Part shown: positions 1 through 11,578 of the stretch, one piece after another
How the letters are laid out: each line of letters opens with the position of its first letter
How positions within the stretch are numbered: position 1 is the first letter of the stretch
Origin: Larix kaempferi
Taxonomy: Eukaryota; Streptophyta; Pinopsida; Pinales; Pinaceae
Length of the DNA: 64,000 nt
Direction of reading: 5' to 3'
NCBI GenBank assembly: GCA_027924585.1
Contig: BSBM01000123.1
Span: forward strand, 17,500,001 to 17,564,000
The notes under the pieces: model-generated
Database searches by the model: none
What the model was told of the DNA's origin: nothing
Seen by the model: the letters and a program-made list of their open reading frames with translations, nothing else
Program-made: the position numbers and the translations under genes

Positions 1-998
1 ATGTTTGAACCAGCGAAGTGGGCAACAGGCCGCCTGCAAGACCATAAGGAAATCAGATCTTCTTCGCGATTCTATCAACAGAGAATGCCTCAACAATGAA
101 ATCAAGATCATGCAGTATGTCTCAGATCACCCCGCTGTGGTTGCCCTTCACGATGCTTATGAGGATGATGAGTATGTCCATCTGGTAATGGAGATATGCT
201 CAGGCGGAGATCTGTTCGACAGAATCGTTAGCAGGAAGAATACAGTTCCCTTTTCAGAAGAGAAGGCCGCTACCATCATGCAGAAGCTCATGGAGGCCAT
301 CAGTTACTGCCACTCTCTGGGAATTGCCCATCGAGATATAAAACCTGACAACATTCTCTTTGCTGACGATTCAAATTCCCTCACTCAAATCAAGCTTGCA
401 GACTTTGGCCAGGCCTCCTTTTTCTCTCCAGGTAAGCTTGCTCCCTTTGATCCCTGCCATACAAGTCTATGAAATTTTTAGTTATGGATCGATGAATCCC
501 ATGGCTGAAATTATCAGATTAATGTATGCAGGGCAAGGATTAATGCAAGGGATTGTGGGTACTCCGTATTACGTAGCACCGGAGGTGTTGGGAGGGAAGG
601 ATTACAATGAAAAAGTGGATGTGTGGAGCGCAGGGGTGATACTGTACATAATGCTGAGTGGAGTTGCCCCTTTTGTGGGAGACACGCCGCAGGAGATATT
701 TGAGGCAGTCCTCTATGGACGCCTTCGCTTCCCAAGTGATCCGTGGCACTCTACATCTCAGCCTGCCAAGGATTTGATACGCCGGATGCTGTGCAGAGAC
801 GTTACCAGGAGACTCGGCGCACATCAAGTCCTTGGTATTCCCTCTTTTCTACCGTTTTCTTCTAATATGGAGTACTGCAATTTCAATACAAAAATTATTG
901 TTGGGTTCTGTAAGATCCATTGAATATTGATGAGAAATCTTCGTTTTGCTGCAGAGCATCCATGGATCACCACTCATACCCTGCGCACTCCCCGCTAA
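1..998 (+). CDS. PEP carboxylase kinase-like Ser/Thr kinase, copy 1 (5' partial)
   Basis: Calcium-independent, PPCK-type protein kinase by family resemblance. The small PPCK enzymes phosphorylate PEP carboxylase in the cytosol. The frame is open at base 2 and runs off the left edge; by comparison with the copy at 36081 about 26 codons (start and glycine-rich loop) are missing. I read exon 1 to 431, intron 432-531 (gtaag...gcag), exon 2 532-834, intron 835-954, exon 3 955-998 with stop TAA at 996-998; both introns are phase 1. Visible motifs: ACK lysine, HRDIKPDN catalytic loop, ADFG, then after the intron GTPYYVAPE, and a C-terminus ending just after HPWITT. The short tail favours PPCK over CDPK or PEPRK, which are longer. 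No lesions seen in the coding exons, so it could be functional. Substrate assignment is by family only. Confidence 0.8.
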
Positions 999-1490
999 TT
1001 TAATTGGACCAAAGTTTTTTGGGCATGGTGGATTGAAAAAGTGAGAGATAACTTGGAGCAAACAATGAGATGCCGGCTGTATAATATTATAGAGACTCAG
1101 GTTTGTCCGTTCGAGTCCTTAGCGGGCGTGCCCGCCTTACCGAAGAGCCCATTTGGTCTTCTGGTTTTGGTTTTTGAGTCAATTTCCGTATGTAACAGGT
1201 TTTTGAGTGTACACCGCGGCGTTGATATAGAAACCCTTTCAGCAAGGGAGTTGGACTTCCGTCGGGTTTGAGAAATGGAAGAGCTCCAACTCTGTAATGT
1301 GGAAAAATATGAGTACTGTGAGAGTAGGTCTGTAGAATCATAGGTGAAGTCACGGCTGCCTGGTGTGTGATATACTGAGAGTTTATATATATCTACTACA
1401 TGTAAATGAATATACATGCAGACAACGTTTATAGTTTCTGAATCTCCTTTGAACCATGGATCCGCTTCAAGTCAATTTTACTAGGAATGA
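999..1490 (+). other. 3' flank of kinase copy 1, homologous to copy 2
   Basis: Probable 3' UTR and downstream flank. Blocks such as 'tagaaaccc...agcaa', 'gagtaggtc...taggtgaa' and 'tggtgtgtgatacact' recur in the same order after the second kinase gene (about 37385-37965) and again, without a kinase, at about 57835-58370. No separate gene seen here. Confidence 0.6.
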
Positions 1491-4400
1491 GTGATTTTGG
1501 ACAAAATTGCAGCACTTTTAGGACTTCGTTTCAAAGCTAAAGCTAATGAGGTGGAAAATGGTATTACATGTTAAGGGGGGCATTTATGAAAATCATGTTC
1601 TGGCATTCAAGGAAATAACCTGAATGAAATAGTACAAAAGAAGTTACTAAAAGAAATAAACAAAACCTTTATTATTTGTAAATATTATTAATATATTAAT
1701 TTAATTTGTTATTGGTGAATGTCGATAGGTCAGAAGTTAAGTTTTACAAACAAGTGGTCTGTTACTTTTGTCTATCTAGCAAACAAGTGGTCTGTCACTT
1801 TTATTTATCTAGCAAAGTGTGTCCATGCATCACCTACAAATTATTTTTGATATATATATTTCAAATTTGAAACGACGTTTATAAAATCAATTTGAAGAAT
1901 ACACTAATCTCATCCTCCTCCAATCTAAAAAGAATACTTGTTAATCCACCTCAAGTTTTTCACATTTTAACTTAAACATACAAATTTGATTAAATATTTA
2001 AACAAAACAATGTTTTGTTTATATTTAAACCTATCAAAAAGTTTTCAATTAAAACGTTTTATATTGATCTTGTTGGCCACTAATATGGTTTAACTTTCTT
2101 AGCACAAACATTGGGATAAAGCATTAAATAAAATATTAATGCTTTGACACATTATTTCATCTTAAATTCATTAAATTCATTAAGCATATAACATGAATAA
2201 CTACTTAACAAGTTGAGAGGAGAATGGTTAACACAGCAAATGTAAGACACCTTGCATTATCAAATGATTATCATAATTCCATAATCACAACATAAGTATG
2301 ATGAGTTGCTAACATTGATGTATTTCCAACTAATTAAGCATACTTTGATAGCTAGAACATAACATAATTTAAACATAATGGAGAACATGCATTCCTACAA
2401 ATATGCACCAAATATGCATGGTCCATTTTGCATTTTATTTATGTTAAATACTCAAAGTATATAATTTCCGAAAACATGCATTATTCATATGCAGCAATAC
2501 CCAAGTCTCCTACGTGAATATTAATTCATTTTCCACCTTTGTGAATGATGTGTTGCCTTGCAACACGCACCGGTTTAATCTTACTTATTGGTTTTTTACT
2601 TAACAAACATATTGCTTTACCTTTTGGAAATTGGAGGCAACATGATGACACCTGATCGTCATTAACTGAACCTTCTTCCCCTAGTGGATACCATTTCCCA
2701 TTCGCTTTGTTGCTCGTGCATTCAATCTTATAATGGTAAGGGTTAAGAATGAGGATATTACATCTTGCCCTATTAAATTTATCTTAAATTGGTCGTGAAT
2801 GCAATCCTGCAAACTAAGATGTTCCTCAAGTATGAAATCTAAACCTAGTGACTCTAACCTAAGTTATTTATATGCTTGTAGCTTTGTGGAAAAATCCTTC
2901 TGAGTTAATCACATTGATACATGGTGAAGAAGGTAAGCCAAGAGATTATAAAATGCATTTATCTTACAATTAAGTAACATTATAAAATACATGATCAAGA
3001 TGATTATTATCTCATTGAAAGTGGTCCCAAACCACCTTGGCTACTCGATTGTCTTTGACTATGTTATGTTGGTTGAGTTACCACCACTTTATGTAATGGA
3101 TTATTGATAGCCAAGTACACTTTTAGTTAGTGTGTCTTCTATGTGGTCCTTCTTGGTTACATGTTGGTGTTAACACAATGCAAATTATTGACTATCCAAC
3201 TAATGCCAAAAATACTTGGCCTAACCATGGGAGGTTTATCACCAAGAAGCTTTGGCGCAATACTAAAAATGGAACTTGGTGAAACTATAACATTAGATAT
3301 CTTAGTGCAAAGAAAAGTTGGGGCAATGAGAGTTTTTCATGTTCTAGCACATCAAATTTTGTTAAGTTTCTAGTATGACAAACACTACTAAGGTTCAAGT
3401 ACATATTGCAAAAGCTACATGTAGTTCAATTTGCATAAAGAAAAACCTTGATATGGGAAAGTATCCCCTAATACCCCACCTCAAACTATGGGAAATTGCA
3501 TACTATTTTAGTAAAATCACTCTACAAGTAATGCACAAATTTGATTTCTATCAAAATGGAAAAGTAATTACTAAATTATCTCTATTTTTCATAAGTCTAT
3601 CATGACCATGTGCATTTAATATAGTTCAAACTCGCACAATCAAATTGGGATTTGTTTACATGGCACCAACTATTTCCATGATGAGGAGGCTTATCAATTT
3701 GTTTTGAAATCCTCTCAATGGAATATTTGGCCCAAGAGCAATATAAGGGTATAATTCTAAGGATGAGTGCATAGAGGAAGGATCATGGATGTATAGTATT
3801 TGGGGAAAGGTTTAAAATTTGTGTAATGTAATTGGGAACATGGCTATAATCCGTATTCATGCATGTGTACCCCTAGTTTAGTAATGTTGCATAAAACTCA
3901 TAGTCCGATATCCAAGAATGCATGTGTGGCATTAGACTCATAGTTGGAGGTTTTGATGTCCATTGTTTAATTTCCCTAAAGGGGAGATTGTTCAGTAGTA
4001 TAAGAAGAACGGTTAACACTTAAATGTGTTTAATAATCCATTTAATAGCTATATAATTCGAGTGATGTTGGACAATGTGTGTTAGATTTAGATAAAATTC
4101 AAGAAATATGTATCTGTAGAGAGGAAGGTGCATTGGTTGCACAGGTTACTGCTTGGAAATTACTAATGGAGTTTGTTGCATATTCAAGGGGATTTCATGA
4201 AGGAGTTGAATGAATCATGTACATGAAGGCATTCCTAGAAAATTAGTTGTTACAATGGTTGGATACCCATGTACTATAATGGATGGTTGTTCCTTTATAT
4301 GGAATTTGAAAGTCTGATGGGGACTCTATGCTCAAGTTACAAGATAAAAATACCATGTCATACCAAATGAAGACTTCGCGGTGTGAGATCATCTTCAATA

Positions 4401-6503
4401 TTTGAAGAAGCATGAAGACAATGGTTTTCCTCTAGAACTCACTAATAAACAGAACTAAGTGTGCTTCCACTGCTAATCAAAACAAACATCTTTTTTTGCT
4501 TGATGCAGTCAATAAATTATAGAGTTTAGGGAGAAAAAAAATAGATAAATCATGAAGGAAAATTTCAAGTTCCTTATTAAGATGGTCTATGGTGATTTAT
4601 TCCTAAGGAGGAATCTCAATTAAAAATTTGTCATGGTTGTTTGAGTGGGCCTCAACAAATTGAAATAATTGACAAATTATTTGGAGGATTTCAAATGAAA
4701 TAGTTGAAGAATTGGTATTCATTGGAGAATTACCTCTTGGATTGAAAGTTGGTGGTTGAATCTCCTATTTGAGGCTATTCGTGATGACGTTTTTCTTCCT
4801 TTTGGTAGTCGATTCTCTCCAAGTTTGCATTGTGGGTAAAATAAACACTCGCGGACCTGTTTTGGGCATTTATAGCATGTGTTATCAAGCATGCATGTAT
4901 TTTTCAGTGCATAACATGCACGCATTTTGAGACTATATAGTGTGCACACTTTCGCTTTTCCTAGCATGTGTGTCAACTGAGTGCTAGTGCTAAGAAACGT
5001 GTATGTGTTGTCATTTTGCAAAGCGGAAGCATGTTTTGCAAATATTCAATTGCATCTAAAAGGTCCCTCAACTTTGTGTGAGGGCCCATATCTTTCCTAT
5101 ATTTTTCAGGAGCCTATAGTCCTCCATTAATAATTGATTTATTAGTTAGCAAAGGTAACCTTTATTTACTATTAGCCATCTCTAGGAAAGAGAAACTATT
5201 TAGCCAAGTATAAAAATGGTTTCCCAGCACCCTTAGTTGGTCTAGATTGGTTCTCTTTAAGGATCTTCCTACTAGTTATCGAGGATAGGATCTCAGGTCA
5301 AGTTCCGAGAAAAAATCCATCCTTAATGAATTCATTAAGGAATTCGAGAAGGCGCATCCCGACCCAACCATCCGCTTACATTACCCTATGTATTTTCACA
5401 GAGATTAAATGAAAGACTATAACTTTATGTAGATAGTCTTCTACACTCTACCCTAGGTTACTAGGAAAAATGTAGACATGGAGAGGGGGAGAGCACTTGT
5501 AAGACCCAAAGCCCCTAACTTATAATAGTTCATTTGTTTCCCCTAAGGTTTTGGTTTTTTCCCATATTTTTTATCTTGATCAGAATGAAAAAATGAATGA
5601 ATGAATGGTAAAGAAAAGAGTCGAGTGCTCATGTTACAAGCAAACAAGTTCCCAAGCAAATGATGGAACATACAGTTAAAAGCAATAAATACATCAAATA
5701 CACACAAATCAATGAACACCCAAACACATACCTCTCCTCTAAGAGTGGAGAATGAGTCTCCATTTGCAAACACATATGTTTTCATATTTTATATTGCTAT
5801 TAGTTTTCCATTCTTCTTTTTTTTTTCTGAATATATATACATAAAGATATATGATATAAAAATGCTTGAGTAATGTTTCAGTCCCGAGGATTTTTGGAAT
5901 TGGTATTGTCGACGTATTGCTTCCCTCTTTGATCCCACTCCCAACATGATTGTTTCGTTCCTCTCATTTACAAGATTTATGCTTGCATGCTGGGATACTT
6001 TTTGTCTTTACCATCTCTATTTAATCTCTTTATATCTATAGATGTTCTTCACAAATTTCTAGTCTCTGGTTTAAAATCAAACACTAAGTTTGTATTGAAA
6101 GATTAATGTTTGAAACATTTATGATATTTCTTTGTGTTTAAAATTTGGATAAGATGTTTTTCCATTCATCTAGTTAATCAGGTTATTGTATTGACTATTG
6201 TATTCTTCTTTGTAATCAAGTGAACTTGTTGTCAGCCTTTATTAAGCTCTTTATTGTCTTAGAATTTGTAGCTGCCATGATTTTGTTTGAGTGTTAAGGA
6301 ATTATACTCAATAAATCAAACATTGTTTGCCATCTATGAGCATAAGATATACCACCTATTTTAATTGCACAACCAAGTATTATTCCTTTAAACAAGCAGT
6401 CTCGACTATGATCTCAACCTCTCATTCAAGTTGTCGTGTAGTGGTTGTCACTCAAGTGGGTTGTTGGGGTTGCTGAATCATCATTGTTAATGTTGTGATT
6501 CAA
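1491..6503. other. AT-rich spacer without a recognisable gene
   Basis: About 5 kb of AT-rich sequence. The longest open frames (for example 3143-3373, 3375-3605, 4719-5021 minus) have no family resemblance I can name. A purine run 'aaaggggagattgt' near 3976 recalls a copia polypurine tract, but no coding region or second LTR supports it. Probably decayed repeats. Confidence 0.4.
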
Positions 6504-6900
6504 ATGGTGGAAGAGGTGATTGGGCCAAAATCACATTTCGTTTTTTACAATGTAGGTGGTGTCCATACTCAAGTTAGAAAGGTGTTGGATCCATGGATTT
6601 GAGTTGGTCGTGTGACAATGCAGGATATAACTGAGCAAGAACGACTTGAATGGTATTAACATAATCAGTTCCTCATTGTAAACGATTATTTACACATATA
6701 CAAATTCATGGAAAATTGGATGCTTTTCTTCGATATAGATGAATATATTTACCTTCCTTTGGGGAATACTCTCCAATCCATGCTAAGTGAGTTATCAAAT
6801 TATACACAGTTCACCATTGAGCAATATACCATGTCCAACAGTCTCTGCTTGGAGAACAATTTGTGCAACAACTAGGCCAACAATACTTTTTCCAGGTAAC
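6504..6900 (+). pseudogene. GT92 galactan synthase (GALS-type) gene fragment
   Basis: One continuous frame from 6504 reads like the core of the plant GALS proteins (glycosyltransferase family 92, formerly DUF23), Golgi beta-1,4-galactan galactosyltransferases that extend pectic galactan. Recognisable blocks are SHFVFYNVGGV, VRKVLDPWI, GRVTMQDI, HNQFLIVNDYLH, the metal-binding-like FFDIDEYIYLP and TQFTIEQ. The frame is broken by TGA at 6600-6602, TAA at 6657-6659 and TAG at 6873-6875, and neither the N-terminal membrane anchor nor the C-terminal third is present nearby. It is therefore a truncated pseudogene, whether left by gene decay, retrocopy or element capture. The family call is by memory of the conserved blocks. 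Confidence 0.75.
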
Positions 6901-7320
6901 TATTATGGTTTCACTTAATTTGAAGAAAAGAAAAGATTCAAAGCTATAACTCAAATCTCAATAGTTCTAAAATTTCTAAACATTGTATTGCTAATGCCCA
7001 AGACATTACCACCTAGTGATTCTCGTTACAAAAAGAAAATTTTAAATTTAAATTTACATATAAATAAAAATATTGATAATTATAGTTATTAATGTCCATT
7101 GAAAAATGAAAATATTATTATTATTTATTTAAATACAAATTAATTTTAAATCAATAAAAAATATTTACAATTAAAAAATAATAATTTTCAATACTTAATA
7201 AATTTAAAATTAAAATAAATCAATCTCGATACATATATAATTTTGATTTTTAAATATATAATAAAGTGACAAGTTATAAAAATAAATAATTATTTAAGTA
7301 GACAAGTTGATAAGTATGAT
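6901..7320. other. Very AT-rich spacer
   Basis: Long runs of A/T with almost no coding potential between the GT92 fragment and the LINE relic. Nothing supportable seen. Confidence 0.5.
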
Positions 7321-9592
7321 ACATCATTGAGGTAAAGGTATTGATGGTTGGAAGGCCAAGGGCATATATCGATACCATTGGTGGGTATGAGGTAAATGGC
7401 GAAAGGGTGGACTTCGGGCATGATTTGGATGATTTGATAATTCAAATGATAATACAAAGTATGGAAGATCAATTGAGGACATATTATATAGAAATGAAGG
7501 TTTCAATGCTTTTACCTTTTTGGGACCTACGGGACCTTTCATGGTACCAAGCAAGAAATATGAGGTGACAGATGGAGAGAATGATCTAGAGTTTTTAAAC
7601 GAATGTCAAGACAAGGGGACTAGTCTATGTCCATCTAGAAAAATAAGGACCACTTTTTTGAGGAAATTACATTCCATGCGAGTGATGAATGCAAGCTTCA
7701 TGAGGGTCTTTATGGTGACAATAAGGCGAATGGTGGGGTGGCCAAGAAAATTAATACTACCCATGAAAGTTGTAATCATGTTTTCGGTCCAAATACATGG
7801 GTAAATGAATCAGAAGGAAATGTCGTGGGTTTTGTGGGTAGAGCACTAGACTGGGTCTATATGTCTAGATTATCAGAGACGATGGCGGCTTGTCTAGGGC
7901 TAGAGTTAGGAACTGGGGAAGAAGGTAGAGTGCTGAGAAAGAAGAAAAAAAGTTATAAAGAAACAGGCTAAGCATGTCAAATAAACAGTAGGCGAGGACA
8001 TTAGAGTGGACAATATCATGGAATTTACAAAGGAAACCCTTTTTGTTCGTTTCTTCCTAATTCGAATATCTGAAACTTCTCTTAAGCGATGGATGACAAA
8101 GGTTTGGGATCCTGTATTAGGCTACTATCTGGTGTTTTATATTATGACGAGAGGGTGGTTGGGATTTAAGTTTAAGATAGAAGAAGATGTTGTCAATATC
8201 TACAAGGGCGATGGTTTTTGAGTACCTATTTATTATTGCCAAAATTTTGGCACGCATGTTTCTACCTGTTTCGAGAAGTCTCTCAAAAGGCATCGGTATG
8301 GGTAAATATCCCCAGGCTACCAGTGGAAGTCTAGGAGGAGGAATTCTTGACTTCTTTGGGAAACTCTCTTGGTCAAAATGTGTTTGTGGATCCATTGTTT
8401 AAATACTATCAAGAAAGAACAATGGAAAAAATCTTAGTCAATGTGGATCTTGCAGAGAGACTGGTGGAGAGCATTTAAATGGAGATCAAGGTTTTGGTTT
8501 ATGAGCAAATGCTGGATTATATTAATATTCTTTTTTTGTTGCATGCGGTGGCCATTCCTATGGGAACATTGTCAACAATTGCAACAAATGATTTAAGAAG
8601 GAAGTATGGACCCACTAAAATTCGGATCTCTCCCATTTGGTTGATGCAGTCCCTATGGATTGGAAGAATTCAAAGTCTATGGAGCTAACACAACCCTGAA
8701 TGATAACTTAGTCGAGAGGATGGTACTGATAGACTTGGAGTAGAGGCAAAAAAACTGGAAATCTTGAAAATCCCAATGCAATCTCTTGTAAATATGGGAA
8801 GTAGACTAAATATTCTGACAAGTATACTTTCTACACTCCAAACAATGGGATTGGGAAGAACCATCTTCAAAGGTCACTCCGATAGAAACAAGGAGTTATT
8901 TACTTGTGAACGTTGATAGAGGAAAGGGGATGGAATTAAAAGCTATCTCGTGGAGTGAAAAATTTCCACTGGGTATACCACCATCGGCTTGATTGGAGAA
9001 GAGATGTCTTGATCAACTTGAAAAACTGGAAACAATCACCAAGATGGATGTAGGAAAGACTCAGATGCAGTTGGATGACATTGAGGTGAGAGGACATTTA
9101 TAAAATTGGAAGGTCATGACTATGGATGATGGTAAGTTTATTTCTTCCACGAACTCTCATTTATTTGACATTTTGGGGGATAAGATCTCTGATGACGAGC
9201 CTATATCTCAACTTGGTGCTCGTGACAAGGTCAGTGGGTCATTTTTGGATTCTGTTTTTGAGTGCTCTTACTATAGAGGGGAGATGCACCTTCCCTCGCC
9301 CAATTTTTGGTTCCTAGGACTTTCAAGTTCTCCATTAAATAAGGTTGTAGGGTTTATGAACCAATCCAATAGATTTATAGAGAATGATCATAGTGCTCCC
9401 TATGCACTGAGATCAAAAGGATATCTAACTATTGCAAAATCTACCTGTGTCGGAGTGTCGAGTGTAATTCTAGGGCTTGAAGAGAGGGCCTCCGTCCCTG
9501 GTCGAAAGTCTTTCCTTAGGTTTGCTCAGTCTAAGACCATTAATGGTAGAGATAAATTTTGGGAAATGGTTTCCAATTGTAAGGGCTCTTAG
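7321..9592 (+). pseudogene. LINE ORF1 (DUF4283 gag-like) relic
   Basis: Decayed ORF1 of the split LINE. The stretch 8006-8480 aligns by eye with the DUF4283 nucleic-acid-binding domain of the other LINE: VWDPVLGYY then RGWLGFKFKIEED here, against TWGPKLNYV then RGWFGFKFQTEEHA there. After a frame change 'KILVNVDLAERLVE' matches the 'HLLVEVDISMGLID' block. 9116-9592 (158 codons open) corresponds to the variable ORF1 C-terminus. ORF1 proteins of this class coat the LINE RNA. Several frameshifts separate the pieces. Confidence 0.6.
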
Positions 9593-9622
9593 AGGAAAAA
9601 ATCCCTCCACGGGGGGTGGATA

Positions 9623-10317
9623 ATGAAGGTCCTTTCCTTAAATTCTAGGGGCCTAGCCAACCCCAATAAAATTTTGGCCCTCCACTAGTTAGTGGAGAAT
9701 GAGTCCCCTTACTTATTTCTGGTCCAGGAGCTAATGTGTAAAGGGAACTTGATTCAATCTAAGTTACAAACTATGTTTAAACAATCGAACTTTGAGTGAG
9801 TGGATGTTGTGGGGATATCATGGGGCTTATTGTCATGGTGGAGAAAACATAATTCCACTAATTAATTGCTTTTTTGTACATGGTGGTTTATGTACAGTCA
9901 TCGGGTGCTAGGAATTGGATTTACAACTTGTGGTGGTCAATGTGTATGGCCCTTATGCTTAGAGGCATGAATATTAGCAGTGGGTTTTTGACTTGCAGGT
10001 CATTAAAGAAAGCTATATGATAATAGGAGGAGACTTAAATTTCACTGTAAGACAGAGTGAAATCTGGGGCTTACGATCTAGAATGGACCCCATTGTATAT
10101 TACTTCATCAATAAAATTGAGTAGGAAGGACTAGTGGATGTGGAACCAATGGTGATAAATTCAACATGACAGAACAAAAGGACAGGATTAGAGGGAATCT
10201 AAAAAATATTGGACCACTTTTTGGTTTCAGAACAGTTGCTGAGGAAAGTGGAAAGATCAAGAACTTGGATTTCAATGGGTGGGGGTTCGGATCACAATCC
10301 TATTTTCTTACAATTGG
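9623..10317 (+). pseudogene. LINE ORF2 endonuclease relic (APE type)
   Basis: Starts with an ATG and reads KVLSLNSRGLANPNKILAL, the usual beginning of a plant LINE ORF2. It then gives LVQE (catalytic Glu region), NVYGPYA, IIGGDLNFT and, near the transposon junction, GGGSDHNPIFLQLD, the SDH catalytic histidine motif. In-frame stops occur at several points (for example in 'LH*LVENE' and 'NK*E'). This enzyme nicks target DNA for target-primed reverse transcription. The frame is interrupted at codon ATG 10320 by the transposon insertion. Confidence 0.75.
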
Positions 10318-10321
10318 ATAT
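10318..10321 (+). repeat. Target-site duplication ATAT, left copy
   Basis: ATAT immediately left of the GGGTG terminus, matching 31052-31055 at the other end. Joining 10321 to 31056 gives the in-frame LINE reading QLDMNETKPSSPFKFN, so one copy is the duplicated target. Confidence 0.85.
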
Positions 10322-10352
10322 GGGTGAAAACATGAAGTTGGGAAACAATTTT
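10322..10352 (+). repeat. Terminal inverted repeat, left
   Basis: 31 bp beginning GGGTGAAAACATGAAGTTGG; the reverse complement of 31021-31051 differs at two positions only (T/C at position 12 and the last base). Confidence 0.9.
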
Positions 10353-11112
10353 GGCTTGTTTTTTACAAACAAAACTGCTGAATTTTATGTTTTCAACTTC
10401 GACCTCTTCAAACCTATATCTCCCTTAGGAATTTCAACTTGATGTAAATACAAATGTTTTAGATAATTGCATTAGCTTTCTACTCGTATTTTTTTTAAAA
10501 ATAATTATGGACATATCGTGGGACAAATTTGTTACACACCAACAGCATATACTTGAAAATTTTAGGTATGGATAATGAGTGACCTGTGTGCACGTCAATC
10601 TTTTGATAGATGGTTATTCATTTTAGGGAAAAAAAATGTAGGCTCATAATCTACACACACTACACTCAGTGCATGGACTATATTTTGAGTTTTTTAATAT
10701 TTGGGAACTATTTTTTATTATTGATCAAAACAACATATGTACAAAAAATGGTGCCTTATTGACACATGTTTTTGTCTTCTCATTTTCTTTCAAATGTGAC
10801 TCTTATCAAACAAACTAAAACCAACCCATTGAAGAGGACACTGCAAGGAACATCCTTGTGAGTTTTTATATTTTTTAAGTCACTGATTTTTAAGTCACTA
10901 AATTTTTTAATGATAAAGTTTAGAAAAAAAATAGTAAAAAATAGAAATCCTAAATGAAATTCAAAATTTTTTATATTATGAGAAAGTAGATTGAATGATG
11001 AATCTACTGGTATAAACTCTGACATGTAATTCTCATGTTTTGCAGTGTTTCCACCTTGTTAAAGTGACACATTTATGAATACTGCAGAAATGGTGCTGGA
11101 ATTGTTGACCAT
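10353..11112. other. Left spacer inside the transposon
   Basis: About 760 bp of AT-rich sequence between the left TIR and the first subterminal palindromes; the equivalent spacer at the right end is only about 30 bp. Probably an insertion near the left end. No gene seen. Confidence 0.45.
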
Positions 11113-11412
11113 AAACTCTCGGTCGAGAAATTTAAAATATCTCGGACGAGAGGTATTCTCGCTCTGAAATTAACCTAGAGTTAATGAAATCCATCGGTCA
11201 AAAGTTGTTTTAAACTCTCATCTGAAAGTTTAAAACATGTCTCGATCGAGAGTTTTTTCATATAAAGCCCCGAGAATCTTTTAGGGGCCGACACATTAAA
11301 TGCCCGTGATATTCCGACAGGATTCCACAATTGATCGACCAAGAGTTGTATATATAATCTCTCAGCCGATATAGTTTTCCAAAATTTCTCATTCGAGAAT
11401 CTTTTTCTATGC
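11113..11412. repeat. Left subterminal palindrome array
   Basis: Several copies of a degenerate palindrome, consensus TCTCGGNCGAGA, often followed by TTTAAA: good copies near 11116, 11139 and 11242, with weaker ones such as 'tctcagccgatat' and 'tctcattcgagaa'. The same motif crowds the right end. Such arrays are usual binding sites for a transposase. Confidence 0.75.
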
Positions 11413-11578
11413 TTTTTTCAGCCAAAAGTTCACATTCAACAATTTGGTAAATTTTTCGTACAAGACTACTTAGCATATTACTCTTGTTGGGTCAATACTA
11501 TTCTTTTCTTTTCAGCATATAACTCTCAATTATCATATCTTTTCATGCACTGGATTTTAGGTTTTTTCTCCTTTCAAC

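Larger units (their letters stand above)
7321..10321 (+). mobile_element. Old LINE, 5' half (ORF1 plus endonuclease), split by DNA transposon
   Basis: Plant L1-type non-LTR retrotransposon relic, same kind as the fuller element at 38933. It ends exactly where the DNA transposon begins. Its continuation (RT and RNase H) resumes at 31056 on the other side. The 5' boundary is not defined by a target duplication and 7321 is where recognisable ORF1-like sequence starts. Many stops and frameshifts show it is long dead. Confidence 0.8.

Noticed and set aside
1100-1135. 'gttcgagtccttagcgggc' resembling a tRNA T-arm
   Set aside because: No matching acceptor or anticodon stem around it; it belongs to the kinase 3' flank.
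3960-4010. Possible copia polypurine tract and LTR start
   Set aside because: Only a short purine run; no pol upstream and no matching LTR found.
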